From: Mycobacterium sp. shizuoka-1
GTDB lineage: Bacteria; Actinomycetota; Actinomycetes; Mycobacteriales; Mycobacteriaceae
Assembly: GCF_002723835.1 (NCBI RefSeq)
Contig: NZ_BEWG01000025.1
Coordinates: 1-64,000 of the forward strand
Reading direction: 5' to 3'
Length of the DNA stretch: 64,000 nt
The notes under the pieces are model-generated. The model did not search any database, was not told the DNA's origin, and saw only the letters and a program-made list of their open reading frames with translations. Both the position numbers and the translations under genes were made by a program. The stretch's first letter is position 1. The number at the start of each line of letters is the position of its first letter. Below, piece after piece: positions 1 to 8,581 of this stretch.

Positions 1-89
1 ACAATCACCACCGACCCCACACCGGCATCGGCGGAATGACACCAATCGAGCGCCTACGCGTTCACAACCTACCCGTGAAGAACAACTAG
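1..89 (+). mobile_element. 3' end of a DDE transposase (IS481/IS3-type), cut by window edge
   Basis: The reading frame open from base 3 ends with TAG at 87-89 and encodes about 28 residues with the motif NHHRPHTGIGGMTPIERL. This is the typical C-terminal end of the integrase-core (DDE) transposases of the IS481/IS3 superfamily. Only the tail is in the window, so the family, the intactness and the left end cannot be judged. No inverted repeat was recognised between the stop codon and the next gene at 123. Confidence 0.6.
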
Positions 90-122
90 GCTCCGTATCA
101 CTGAGCTTCCGCTGAGGACGCG

Positions 123-1079
123 ATGTCAACTCAACGGCAATGGCCGGTCGCGATCATCGGGTCCGGCAACATCGGCACCGACCTGATGGTCAAGGTGCTG
201 CGCAGCGAGGGCCCGCTCGTCATGGGCGCGATGGTGGGTATCGACCCCAATTGCGACGGGCTGGCACGGGCCAAGCGGATGAATGTTCCCGTCGCCGCGG
301 GCGGGGTCGACGAGCTGATGTCGATGCCCGAATTCGCCGACATCGCGCTGGTCTTCGATGCCAGCACGGCGCCTGCACACGAACGGAATTGGGCCATGCT
401 GAAAGACACCGGCCGGCGGGTGCTGGATCTGACCCCGGCCGCGATCGGCCCGTACTGCGTACCGGTGGTCAACGTCGACGGCCACCTCGACGCCGCCAAC
501 CTCAACATGGTCACCTGCGCGGGACAGGCCACGGTGCCGATCGTCGCCGCCGTCGCCGACGTGGGCGCGGTGTCCTATGCCGAAACCGTCTCGTCGATCT
601 CGTCGCGGTCGGCCGGGCCCGGTACCCGTGCCACTCTCGACGAGTTCACCGAGACCACCGCCGCGGCATTGCGCACCGTCGGCGGTGCCCGGCGGGCCCG
701 CGCCCTGTTGATCCTGAACCCGGCTGACCCGCCGATGATGATGCGCAACACCGTCTATTGTCTTCTCGACGGCGACGCCGATCACGCGCAGATCGAGCAG
801 TCCGTCGAGTCGATGGCGGACGCCGTCACGGCCTACGTTCCCGGTTACCGGCTCCGGCAGCGAGTGCAGTTCGAGACCTTCACCGCGGCCCGCCCCTTGT
901 TCATCCCGGAGACCGGCACATTCACCGGCACCCGGGTCACCGTGCTCCTCGAGGTGACCGGCGCCGCCGATCACCTGCCGGCCTACGCCGGCAACCTGGA
1001 CATCATGACCGCGGCTGCGCTGAGCACCGCGCAGCGAATCGCCGCGCACACCAACCGAATCGCCGGGGTCAGCGCATGA
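123..1079 (+). CDS. acetaldehyde dehydrogenase (acetylating), DmpF/BphJ/HsaG family
   Basis: Converts acetaldehyde (or propanal) plus CoA and NAD+ to acyl-CoA, the last step of aromatic or steroid meta-cleavage pathways. The 318-aa protein has the N-terminal NAD-binding glycine motif IIGSGNIG (residues 11-18) and the catalytic cysteine at C132 in the motif NMVTCAGQ, the position found in DmpF. It overlaps the following aldolase by ATGA, as expected for the pair that forms a channelling complex. The hydratase and ring-cleavage genes normally found upstream are absent from the window, where a transposase tail lies instead. A paralogue of the steroid enzyme HsaG is possible, but no steroid genes surround it. 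Confidence 0.93.
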   Translation: MSTQRQWPVAIIGSGNIGTDLMVKVLRSEGPLVMGAMVGIDPNCDGLARAKRMNVPVAAGGVDELMSMPEFADIALVFDASTAPAHERNWAMLKDTGRRVLDLTPAAIGPYCVPVVNVDGHLDAANLNMVTCAGQATVPIVAAVADVGAVSYAETVSSISSRSAGPGTRATLDEFTETTAAALRTVGGARRARALLILNPADPPMMMRNTVYCLLDGDADHAQIEQSVESMADAVTAYVPGYRLRQRVQFETFTAARPLFIPETGTFTGTRVTVLLEVTGAADHLPAYAGNLDIMTAAALSTAQRIAAHTNRIAGVSA

Positions 1080-2086
1080 CCGGCGATCTCTACATCAGCG
1101 ACGTCACCCTGCGTGACGGCATGCACGCCGTCCGCCATCGATACACCACCGACCAAGTGGCGGCGATCGCCGCCGCGCTCGACAAGGCCGGAGTCGACTC
1201 CATCGAGGTAGCGCACGGCGACGGGCTGGCCGGGTCGACATGCACGTACGGGTTCGGCGCACACACCGACCTGGAATGGATCGAGGCCGCCGCGGCGGCC
1301 GTCACCTCGGCCAGGATCGCCACCTTGCTGATCCCCGGGATCGGCACCGCGCGCCACCTCAGGGACGCGAACCGGGCCGGTGCGACCGTCTTGCGGGTGG
1401 GCACCCACTGCACCGAGGCCGACATCTCCGCAAGCCACATCGCCGCCGCGCGGGAGTTGGGCATGGACACCGTCGGATTCCTGATGATGAGTCACCTGAC
1501 CACCCCCGACGACTTGGCGGGCCAGGCGAAGCTCATGGAAGGGTTCGGCGCCACCTGCGTCTACGTCGTGGATTCCGGTGGCGCCATGGTGATGCGCGAC
1601 ATTGCCGACCGGGTGGACGCGCTCCGCCAGCGGCTGCTCGCCACCACCGAGATCGGGATCCACGCCCACCACAACCTCTCGCTCGGTGTCGCCAATTCGA
1701 TTGTGGCCGTGGAACACGGGGCCAACCGGGTGGACGCGTCGCTGGCGGGCATGGGGGCCGGCGCGGGCAACGCGCCACTGGAGGTCTTCATCGCCGCGGC
1801 GGACCGGATGGGCTGGCACCACGGCTGCGACCTGCATGCGCTCGAAGATGCCGCGGACGACCAGGTGCGGCCGCTGCAGGACCGGCCGGTCCGGGTGGAC
1901 CGCGAGACCCTCACACTCGGTTATGCAGGGGTCTATTCGAGCTTTCTGCGGCACGCCGAGGCGGCCGCCGCGCGCTACGACGTCGACGCCCGGGCCCTGT
2001 TGGAGGAGGCGGGCCGCCGGGGCATGGTCGGTGGCCAGGAGGACATGCTCGTCGACATCGCGCTCGACCTCATCGGCAGCCGCTGA
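1076..2086 (+). CDS. 4-hydroxy-2-oxovalerate aldolase, DmpG/BphI/HsaF family
   Basis: Cleaves 4-hydroxy-2-oxoacids to pyruvate and an aldehyde, which is passed to the dehydrogenase encoded just upstream. At 336 aa it has the HMGL-like TIM-barrel start ([11 protein letters not shown], with R13, D14 and H17) and the metal-binding HAHHNLSLG motif. The ATG at 1076 overlaps the TGA of the upstream gene by 4 bp, so translation is probably coupled. A longer reading frame runs upstream in this phase but lies inside the dehydrogenase gene, so the ATG at 1076 is chosen. Confidence 0.93.
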   Translation: MTGDLYISDVTLRDGMHAVRHRYTTDQVAAIAAALDKAGVDSIEVAHGDGLAGSTCTYGFGAHTDLEWIEAAAAAVTSARIATLLIPGIGTARHLRDANRAGATVLRVGTHCTEADISASHIAAARELGMDTVGFLMMSHLTTPDDLAGQAKLMEGFGATCVYVVDSGGAMVMRDIADRVDALRQRLLATTEIGIHAHHNLSLGVANSIVAVEHGANRVDASLAGMGAGAGNAPLEVFIAAADRMGWHHGCDLHALEDAADDQVRPLQDRPVRVDRETLTLGYAGVYSSFLRHAEAAAARYDVDARALLEEAGRRGMVGGQEDMLVDIALDLIGSR

Positions 2087-2104
2087 TCGTCTGGTGCAAC
2101 GGAT

Positions 2105-2767
2105 CTAATCGACGGGTACGTCGAGGATCGGACGCGAGACACCGGCGCCGGGCCCGTCGAAATGCCACCACTCGCCGGCGTAGACCGTCAGGCCGCCGGC
2201 GGCCATCGCGGTTCGCAGCCGGGCCCGGTTGGCCTGGGCGGCGGCACTGACCCCGTCGGTGGCGTACGCCTGGGCGCGCGCCGAGAAGTCGTCGAAGTCG
2301 GTGCCCATGTCGACGAGGCTGCCGCGCTCGGCGATCGTCACGTCGACCGAACGCCCCGTCTCGTGGCTGCGCGCATACGGGCCAGGCTTGGCCACCCAAG
2401 CCGGGTTGGGGACCGCGTCGTACATCCGAACCTGGACATCGTGTGGCCGGTAGCAGTCCCAGAACACCAGCACATCGCCCTGAGCCCGCAGCTGCTCGGC
2501 GGCCTTCGCCAGGCCCGGCGCCATCGACTCGTGCACCAGGCAGCGCGCGTCGGCCGGATACAGCGGCACCCCGACGAAGTTCTGCGGCGTCGCATAGCGC
2601 AGGTCGACAATCGCGTCGGGAATCACGGAGCGCACGTCGACGAAGCCGGCCGCGGCGGCCTGCGGGCTGACCGGCGGTACCCCGCCGTCCGGTGCGGCGC
2701 CGGCGACAGGGGACACGATCACCAGAGCGCACATCGGCGCGGCGAACAGTCGGCGAAATCCCGTCAT
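2105..2767 (-). CDS. D-alanyl-D-alanine dipeptidase (VanX/DdpX family, M15D), secreted
   Basis: Zinc peptidase that hydrolyses D-Ala-D-Ala. The 220-aa protein starts with a signal peptide (RRLFAAPMCALVIVSPVAGA). It carries the family's zinc and catalytic signatures SHETGRSVDV (His and Asp ligands) and EWWHFD (Glu base, His ligand). In non-resistant bacteria such enzymes usually salvage peptidoglycan fragments; nothing here (no VanH or VanA ligase) suggests glycopeptide resistance. The start overlaps the stop of the upstream CPBP protease by 4 bp, so the two are likely one operon. A much longer frame continues upstream but only by running through unrelated genes. Confidence 0.88.
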   Translation of the reverse strand: MTGFRRLFAAPMCALVIVSPVAGAAPDGGVPPVSPQAAAAGFVDVRSVIPDAIVDLRYATPQNFVGVPLYPADARCLVHESMAPGLAKAAEQLRAQGDVLVFWDCYRPHDVQVRMYDAVPNPAWVAKPGPYARSHETGRSVDVTIAERGSLVDMGTDFDDFSARAQAYATDGVSAAAQANRARLRTAMAAGGLTVYAGEWWHFDGPGAGVSRPILDVPVD

Positions 2768-3654
2768 GTCTGCATTGTGCCGGTCACGTCCAGCGGCTCG
2801 GCCTCGGCGCGGTAGCGCGGGTAGCCGAGCCGTCCGCGGGTGGCGATCAGCAGACCCAGCGCCAGCACGACAGCCACGATCAACACGCCGAACTGGACGC
2901 TGAACGCGACGGCGTCGGCGCTGATCACCCGGCGGTCGGCCAGCCGCTGCAGGTAGGTGGCGGTGCCGTCCACCGACCCGTGCAGCAGGATCGCGAGCAG
3001 CAGGCTGGCGCCGGTGTTGTTCGACAGCCAGGTGAACAGGACCGTGATGCCCGTCGTGAACACCACGAAGATGGCGCCCGACACCAGCGCGTCGACGGGC
3101 CCCGCCCGCAGCCACGACGGCACGTACAGGAAAAAGTGCCAACCACTCCACAGCAAGCCCAGTAGGAGACTGGCCCGGACCGGCCCGTAGCGATGCTGCA
3201 GCCGCGGCAGGGCGAAGCCACGCCAGCCGGCCTCCTCGAACAGCGGGCCGAACCAGAAGTGGGCGAGATACGACAGCGGATAGCTCGCCAGTGCGGTCGG
3301 GGTCAGCGCCGAGAGCGCGTCTGGGCTGACCAGGGCGGCGGTGACCAGGATCTGGCCCAGCGGGATGGCCAGCACGGCGATCAGATACCACCGCGGGCCC
3401 ACCCGCCAGCGCACCAGCCGCCGAAGCATCCGCCTGACGCCGTCGCGCCCCTGCGTCACCGCGGTCATGACGAACGCCGTCCCGGTGACGCCCACCACGA
3501 CGGCGGGCAGCGCGTACCACGACGGCGTGTGCGTGGTCGCCGAGAAGGCCGGCACTCCGCCGATGACCACGGGCGCCCACAACAGCCAGGTGACGCTGTA
3601 TGCCAGGACGAAGAACGACACCAGCGGCCTGGCGCGCAGCAGCTCCAGCATCAC
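2764..3654 (-). CDS. CPBP family intramembrane glutamic protease
   Basis: A 296-aa integral membrane protein with about eight hydrophobic segments. It carries the CPBP (Abi/CAAX-protease-like) signature EEAGWRGFALPRL, in which the two glutamates and the arginine are the active-site motif, and downstream HFFLY and LLLAILLHGSVD segments supply the other conserved residues. Bacterial members have been linked to bacteriocin self-immunity and protein processing, but the substrate here is unknown. It overlaps the VanX-like gene by 4 bp. Confidence 0.88.
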   Translation of the reverse strand: MMLELLRARPLVSFFVLAYSVTWLLWAPVVIGGVPAFSATTHTPSWYALPAVVVGVTGTAFVMTAVTQGRDGVRRMLRRLVRWRVGPRWYLIAVLAIPLGQILVTAALVSPDALSALTPTALASYPLSYLAHFWFGPLFEEAGWRGFALPRLQHRYGPVRASLLLGLLWSGWHFFLYVPSWLRAGPVDALVSGAIFVVFTTGITVLFTWLSNNTGASLLLAILLHGSVDGTATYLQRLADRRVISADAVAFSVQFGVLIVAVVLALGLLIATRGRLGYPRYRAEAEPLDVTGTMQT

Positions 3655-3681
3655 GGCAGCATAGAGCCCGCCGCCCCGGGA

Positions 3682-4365
3682 TCACTGCGGCTGAGTTTGT
3701 GAGCTTCCGATGCGCTGATCGGCGGTCAGCAGCAGGTTGTCGTACGCCGATCGGCTCGGCGCCGACTCGGACTGGGCGAAGCCGACGAAGTCGGTGACCA
3801 CCTGTTCGGCCAGCAGTCGCAGTTTGACGTTGGCCTCCTGGGAACGCCAGCGCAGCAGGTCGAACGCCGCGACGGAGTCGATGCCGTAGACCACCATGAG
3901 CATGCCCTTGGCCTGCTCGATGACTGCCCGGTTCTCGGCGATCTCGGCGATCGCCGCGCTGAGCTGTTTCTGCTGGCGGTGCTCGGCGGGGCTGACGTCG
4001 ACGTAGAAGCCGTGGGTCCCGACCACCGCCCCGGTTTCGTCCTGCAGCTTGTCGGCCACGACGATCACGTGATGGATCCGGCCGGCGGTGTCGATGATCC
4101 GGTGCCGGGTGCTGAAGGCCTGATGGTGCCGACGCACGTCGTCGAGCGTGGTCGCCACCTGTTGGTAGTCGTCGGGATGCTTGTGCGACAGCACCAGGTC
4201 CGTGGTCGGTGAGACCGTGCCCGGCTCGTAGCCGTGCATGGCCTGGACCTCGGCCGACCACTCCCAGCGTTCGTCGTCGAAGTAGAACCGAAACCAGCCC
4301 ACCTGCTCCGGGCGCACGGTGGTCTCGTCGGCGTTGCTCTCCGCCGGATCTTCGTCCGGAAACAT
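3682..4365 (-). CDS. PAS-ANTAR domain RNA-binding antiterminator
   Basis: Sensor-type regulator with an N-terminal PAS domain (about residues 20-125; HPDDYQQV and IIDTAGRIHHVIV segments) followed by an ANTAR domain (about residues 140-200; IAENRAVIEQAKGML and AFDLLRWRSQEANVKLRLLA). ANTAR domains bind tandem hairpins in nascent RNA and prevent termination; PAS-ANTAR proteins are common in mycobacteria. The ATG at 4365 is preferred because GAGGGG stands 6 nt upstream of it. An in-frame ATG at 4413 has no convincing ribosome-binding site. The activating signal and RNA targets are unknown. Confidence 0.85.
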   Translation of the reverse strand: MFPDEDPAESNADETTVRPEQVGWFRFYFDDERWEWSAEVQAMHGYEPGTVSPTTDLVLSHKHPDDYQQVATTLDDVRRHHQAFSTRHRIIDTAGRIHHVIVVADKLQDETGAVVGTHGFYVDVSPAEHRQQKQLSAAIAEIAENRAVIEQAKGMLMVVYGIDSVAAFDLLRWRSQEANVKLRLLAEQVVTDFVGFAQSESAPSRSAYDNLLLTADQRIGSSQTQPQ

Positions 4366-4682
4366 CGGCACCCCTCGCCCGACAACGCTGTGGTTGTCAC
4401 GTGTGAACGACATGCCGCATGCGCCGGGACGCCGAAGGGTGCCATGAAGGCAGAACCCATCGCCATCCCAGGTTCTGCGGGCAAACAGTGTTTTACCCCG
4501 TGAACTGCCGCGTTTTCAAGCCCAGCCGCCGGAGTCGCCCGCGCGGCGGCGGATGCTGAGATTCCCGTGACACGAGTGACGGATGTAACAAACTGAGTTG
4601 TGCGTCGAAAACACCTGTACAGGGCGTTCACCGGCCGGTGCAGCACGGGGACGCCGCCTTGCGGGACCGCGGAGGACACACG

Positions 4683-5189
4683 GTGACAATCATGACGAGC
4701 AAGCCCGTCCCCACCGGCACGTGGGCGCGGCGCGTCAGCCTGGGGCTGGGCGCGGCGAGCATCGCGACCGTGTTCCTGGCGGCACCCGCGGCGTGGGCCG
4801 ATCCCACCGATCCCACCGACGCCGCCGCCTCAGCCACCCCGGTCACTCCGGTCGATCCGGCGGCACCGGCCCCGGTCGGCACCGACCCCACCACCGCCGT
4901 GGCGGCGGCCCCCGCGGTGGTGCCGCACCTGTCCAGCCCCGACAACCTGCCGCCGGGAACGTCGGCCGACGCCCCGCCCGAGGGCCGGCTGGGCTATCTG
5001 CGCGACCTGTTGCATGCGATGCGTACCCAGCAAGTGTCGGGCAGCGACGCGCTGCTGTTGCTCACCCAGCGCCCACTGGACGCCGGGGCCGCCCCGCCGC
5101 AGGGTGTGCCTGCGGGTCCGTCCGGACCGGTGGGATCGTCGGCGGTGCCGCCCGGCGGTGAGGCGCCCGTTCCCGCGCCGGCGGGTTAA
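4683..5189 (+). CDS. secreted Ala/Pro-rich protein of unknown function
   Basis: About 168 aa from a GTG at 4683, chosen because GGAGGA lies at 4671-4676; an ATG at 4692 is the alternative. A signal peptide (ARRVSLGLGAASIATVFLAA, cut near AWA/DPTD) is followed by a low-complexity Asp/Pro/Thr/Ala stretch. A short conserved-looking helix (GYLRDLLHAMRTQQVSGSDALLLL) and a Pro/Gly-rich tail follow. No catalytic motif is visible. It probably resides in the cell wall or outside the cell. The stop overlaps the stop of the convergent SulP gene by 4 bp. Confidence 0.7.
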   Translation: MTIMTSKPVPTGTWARRVSLGLGAASIATVFLAAPAAWADPTDPTDAAASATPVTPVDPAAPAPVGTDPTTAVAAAPAVVPHLSSPDNLPPGTSADAPPEGRLGYLRDLLHAMRTQQVSGSDALLLLTQRPLDAGAAPPQGVPAGPSGPVGSSAVPPGGEAPVPAPAG

Positions 5190-6868
5190 GCCCGCTCAAC
5201 CGCCTGCACGGCCGCATCGAGGTCAGGCTGATAGCGCTCCTCGGCCGTGAACTCCTGCCACCATTCGGTGCGCTGCACGGTCCGCAAAGCCCGGTCGGGA
5301 AGCGCGCTGATCATCAATCGGACTCCGGCCCCTGACAATTCGAGATCCAGATCGACCAGGATGTGCAGCACCGTCGATTCCAGTACGGTCTGGCGAACCA
5401 GGTCGAGCACCACGGTCCCCGGCGGCTGGTCGCCGAGCGCCGCGTCGCGGATCGCGGCGATGTTCGGGCGCACGTTGGCCGCATACATCGGAACCAGGCA
5501 GCGCAGCACCAGGGGATCGGCCGGGATCAGCGCCACATTCTCCGGCTGTTCGATCCACGCCCCGTTCTCGTGGCGCACCACCTGAACGACGTGCGGGGAG
5601 TTCACCACGTGCAACACCACGAGCAGCGTGACCGCCACCGCGACGGCCACCGCGGGGATCAGCCCGAACGCCAACCCGATCAACGCCACCCCCAGCGCGC
5701 CGAAGCATTCCCGTGGATTGAGCCGGTAGAGCCGGCGCAGCGCGGCGACGTCGACGAGTCGGGTCACCGCGATGACCACGACCGCGCCCAGCACGGCCTG
5801 GGGCAGCAGGCTCAGCACCGGGGCGACGAAGAACGCGACCAGCACGGCCAGTGCCAGCAAGACCAGGCCGCTGATCTGGGTGCGAGCACCCGAGCGCAGG
5901 TTCACCGACGTCTGGGCGAACCCACCTGATGGCGGCAGCGAGTGGAAGAACGCCCCCGCCACCGACGCGGCGCCGAGCGCCAGCAGTTCGCGGTCGGGTT
6001 CGATCCGGGGTTCCTCCGCGCGCCGTGAGGTGCGCGCGACCGCGATGCTCTCCAGGAATGCCATCACCGCGATCGCGAGCGCACCCGGCAACAAGGGCAC
6101 GATGTGGTGATCCAGGTGCGGCATGGCGGGTGCCGGGAAACCCGACGGCACAGTCGGGATGAGAGCGACGCCGTGCGCGGGGAACGCGACCACCGCGCTC
6201 ACCGCCAGGCCGATGGTGATCACCACGAGCGGCCCCGGGACGCGGGGGGCGAATCGGGTCAGCACGGACAACACGACCAGGCAGACCACCGACACCGCCA
6301 CGGTGACCAGACTGGCCCGGCCGAGGTCGGAGAGCGCCGCCCAGGCCACCCGGAAGAATCCGGTCGTGTGCGGGTGGGGGGCCACCCCGAGCAGCTTCGG
6401 AAGCTGCGCCGCCATGACGGTCAGACCCACCGCGACCTTGATGCCGATCAGGGTCATGTCGCTGATGTTGTCGACCAGCATGCCCAGCCGAAACACCCTG
6501 GCCACCAACAGGAACAACCCGACCAGAAGGGTCAGCGTCACCAGGTCGCCGCGCTGGTCGTCGGACCCGATCAGCACACCGCCGGCCAGCATGGTGGAGG
6601 CGGTCAGCGTGGAGACCGTCGACGACGTGGTGACGCTGGCGACCCGGGATCCGCCGACGAACGCGTACACCAGCACCGGGACGATGCAGGTGTACAGACC
6701 CATCTGGACCGGCATGTTGGCGACCGTCGCGTACGCCATCGCCAGCGGGATGACGACCGCGCCCGTGCTCAACCCTGCCAGGACGTCGGCCCGTAGCCAG
6801 CTTGCGTGGTAGGGCCGGATTCCCGGGGCCAGCCACGATGGCGTCGCGATGGTGGACACGACCCGCAT
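5186..6868 (-). CDS. SulP family inorganic anion transporter with C-terminal STAS domain
   Basis: A 560-aa polytopic membrane protein. The N-terminal part matches SulP/SLC26 transporters: an early LAGLSTGAVVIPLAMAYATV segment, a PPSGGFAQTSVN motif and roughly 12 membrane spans. Residues from about 440 form a cytoplasmic STAS domain (VVLDL and LDLELSGAGVRLMISALP). Family members move sulfate, bicarbonate or other anions by symport or exchange; the substrate cannot be read from the sequence. It stands alone, convergent with the secreted protein gene. Confidence 0.9.
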   Translation of the reverse strand: MRVVSTIATPSWLAPGIRPYHASWLRADVLAGLSTGAVVIPLAMAYATVANMPVQMGLYTCIVPVLVYAFVGGSRVASVTTSSTVSTLTASTMLAGGVLIGSDDQRGDLVTLTLLVGLFLLVARVFRLGMLVDNISDMTLIGIKVAVGLTVMAAQLPKLLGVAPHPHTTGFFRVAWAALSDLGRASLVTVAVSVVCLVVLSVLTRFAPRVPGPLVVITIGLAVSAVVAFPAHGVALIPTVPSGFPAPAMPHLDHHIVPLLPGALAIAVMAFLESIAVARTSRRAEEPRIEPDRELLALGAASVAGAFFHSLPPSGGFAQTSVNLRSGARTQISGLVLLALAVLVAFFVAPVLSLLPQAVLGAVVVIAVTRLVDVAALRRLYRLNPRECFGALGVALIGLAFGLIPAVAVAVAVTLLVVLHVVNSPHVVQVVRHENGAWIEQPENVALIPADPLVLRCLVPMYAANVRPNIAAIRDAALGDQPPGTVVLDLVRQTVLESTVLHILVDLDLELSGAGVRLMISALPDRALRTVQRTEWWQEFTAEERYQPDLDAAVQAVERA

Positions 6869-6964
6869 TGTGACACCGACATCCGGCTTCGTGCGCGCCT
6901 TGTGGCCAGCTGTTTACCTGCGGGTTCGGTGTCGGCCGGCGACATGACGCCGGGCCGCGGAAGC

Positions 6965-7003
6965 GATCCGCATAGCGGATCAGACCAGCCGGCGATGCCG
7001 GCT
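6965..7003. terminator. two tandem perfect hairpins, possible terminator of the SOUL gene
   Basis: Two adjacent inverted repeats with 3-nt loops: GATCCGC/GCGGATC (6965-6981) and AGCCGGC/GCCGGCT (6987-7003). They begin 5 bp beyond the stop of the SOUL gene, which reads leftward. There is no T-tract, so intrinsic termination would be of the U-poor kind sometimes proposed for mycobacteria. They could equally be an extragenic palindrome. Confidence 0.4.
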
Positions 7004-7008
7004 CGCGA

Positions 7009-7635
7009 TCACCCGCTCAGACCGATGACGACCTCGTTGCGCCGCAGGAACGGCACCGTCCACGGCGGATCGTAGAACCAGGACAGCGGTTCGCCGACGG
7101 TCTCGATGCCGTTGCGCTCCAACACCTTCAACAGCTGGTCGGTTCGTGCCGCGACCGCGGCGGGTCCGATCGAACCGGTGAACCGCAGCACCGCGACGGT
7201 CTCGGGCGCCACCGGCACCAGACGCACCCGATCGTCGTTGGGGGTGGGCAGTGTCTCCAGGGTGTACTTCGAGGGCATGAAGAACCGGATCACCCATTCG
7301 CCCGACGGGGTACGCCGCGTCGACACCGGGGCGGTCATCGCGATCTTCTCGCTGCTCTGCTGGGCGACCGGGGCGGTCATCGCGATCTTCTTCTTGCCCG
7401 AGTTGGCGCCGAAGATGTAGCGGGCCAGGCGGCGGAACCCCTCGTTACGGGCCGGTTCCTCGTCAGAGGAAACCGCCGTCTCGGCGGCGATCCGGGGTCC
7501 GTACCGCCGGATCTCGACGCCGTCCACCTCACGCTCCACGGTGAAGGCCGGTTCCTCGGTGCCGGTGCGGATTCCGACGATCTGACCCCCGGCCTCCGCG
7601 ACCTGAGTCAGCACACCCACGATCTTGTTCGGCAT
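7009..7635 (-). CDS. SOUL haem-binding family protein
   Basis: The 208-aa protein matches the SOUL/HBP family: VEIRRYGPRIAAET near residue 40, the paired KIAMTAPV / EKIAMTAPVS motif typical of bacterial SOUL proteins, and the C-terminal WFYDPPWTVPFLRRNEVVI segment. The family binds haem or other tetrapyrroles; the physiological role in mycobacteria is not settled. The ATG at 7635 is chosen; the reading frame upstream of it overlaps the divergent SDR gene. Confidence 0.88.
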   Translation of the reverse strand: MPNKIVGVLTQVAEAGGQIVGIRTGTEEPAFTVEREVDGVEIRRYGPRIAAETAVSSDEEPARNEGFRRLARYIFGANSGKKKIAMTAPVAQQSSEKIAMTAPVSTRRTPSGEWVIRFFMPSKYTLETLPTPNDDRVRLVPVAPETVAVLRFTGSIGPAAVAARTDQLLKVLERNGIETVGEPLSWFYDPPWTVPFLRRNEVVIGLSG

Positions 7636-7741
7636 GATTCCAGTGAACCGGCCGGCGGCGCGGATGTCAGGGTTTCGCCGATGACGACTCTCTGACGGCC
7701 CGTCCCGGTGGGCCCGGCAGCCGCCCAGATAGGGTCCTGGC

Positions 7742-8581
7742 ATGAGTCGGGTCTCAATCATCACAGGTGGTGCCGGTGGCATGGGCCTGGCCACCGCGAA
7801 GATCGTCGGTCGCGACCACACCCCGGTCCTCTGTGACGTCCGGGCGGACCGGTTGGACAGCGCTGCGGCCACCCTGAACGACCTCGGCATCGCCGCGAGC
7901 GTGATCAACTGCGACGTCACCGATCGCGACGCTGTCGGCCGGTTGTTCGAGACGGCGTCGGGCATCGGTCCGGTCGCCTCGGTGATCCACACGGCCGGCG
8001 TCAGCCCGAGCATGGGCCCGGCCGATTACGTCATGAGGACCAACGCGATCGGCACCCTCAACGTCAACGAGGTGTTCTTCGCTTCGGCGGGCGACGGCGC
8101 CGTGATCGTCAACGTGGCATCGATGGCCTCGCACATGCTGCCCGACGAACTGGTCCCGGCGCAGCATTTCGATCTCGCCTTTTCCGACGAGAAGCGCTTT
8201 CTGACCGAGATGCTCGCGGCGTGCGACATCGCGGGGGAGCAGATGCGCTCGGGCTTGGCCTACAGCATCAGCAAGACCTTTGTGCGGTGGTACAGCTCCT
8301 CACAGGCCGAAAGGTTCAACGGCCGCGGCCTGCGCATCGTCTCGGTCTCGCCTGGATCGGTGGACACCGAAATGGGATTGCTGGAGGCCGAAGCCGGTGC
8401 CGGCGCGATGGTGGCCGACTTTGCGGTGCCCCGCTGGGGAACGGCGCAGGAAATGGCCGAACTGTTCTCCTTCTGCGCCAGTGAGCGCGCCGGCTATCTC
8501 ACCGGAACCGACATCCTCAACGACGGCGGCGTGATCGCCTCGATGCGCGAACGCGCCCGGCGGGCCGCCCAAACCGGTTAG
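7742..8581 (+). CDS. SDR family oxidoreductase
   Basis: A 279-aa short-chain dehydrogenase with an N-terminal cofactor motif (ITGGAGGMGLA, residues 7-17), a VNVASMASH strand carrying the catalytic Ser, and a YSISK active-site Tyr/Lys. An unusually long insert (about residues 135-170, acidic and His-containing) lies between the Ser and Tyr. The C-terminal FCASERAGYLTGTDILNDGG is typical of classical SDRs. The substrate is unknown. The stop overlaps the stop of the convergent acyl-CoA dehydrogenase by 4 bp. Confidence 0.88.
   Translation: MSRVSIITGGAGGMGLATAKIVGRDHTPVLCDVRADRLDSAAATLNDLGIAASVINCDVTDRDAVGRLFETASGIGPVASVIHTAGVSPSMGPADYVMRTNAIGTLNVNEVFFASAGDGAVIVNVASMASHMLPDELVPAQHFDLAFSDEKRFLTEMLAACDIAGEQMRSGLAYSISKTFVRWYSSSQAERFNGRGLRIVSVSPGSVDTEMGLLEAEAGAGAMVADFAVPRWGTAQEMAELFSFCASERAGYLTGTDILNDGGVIASMRERARRAAQTG

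Noticed and set aside
2105..2767. Glycopeptide (vancomycin) resistance gene
   Set aside because: VanX-like enzymes are common as peptidoglycan recyclers, and no VanA/VanH/VanRS genes are nearby.
2105..4261. 718-aa continuous minus-strand frame covering three genes
   Set aside because: Only its last 220 residues match a family (VanX-like). The rest is Arg/Pro/Gly/Ala-rich sequence antiphase to the CPBP and PAS-ANTAR genes.
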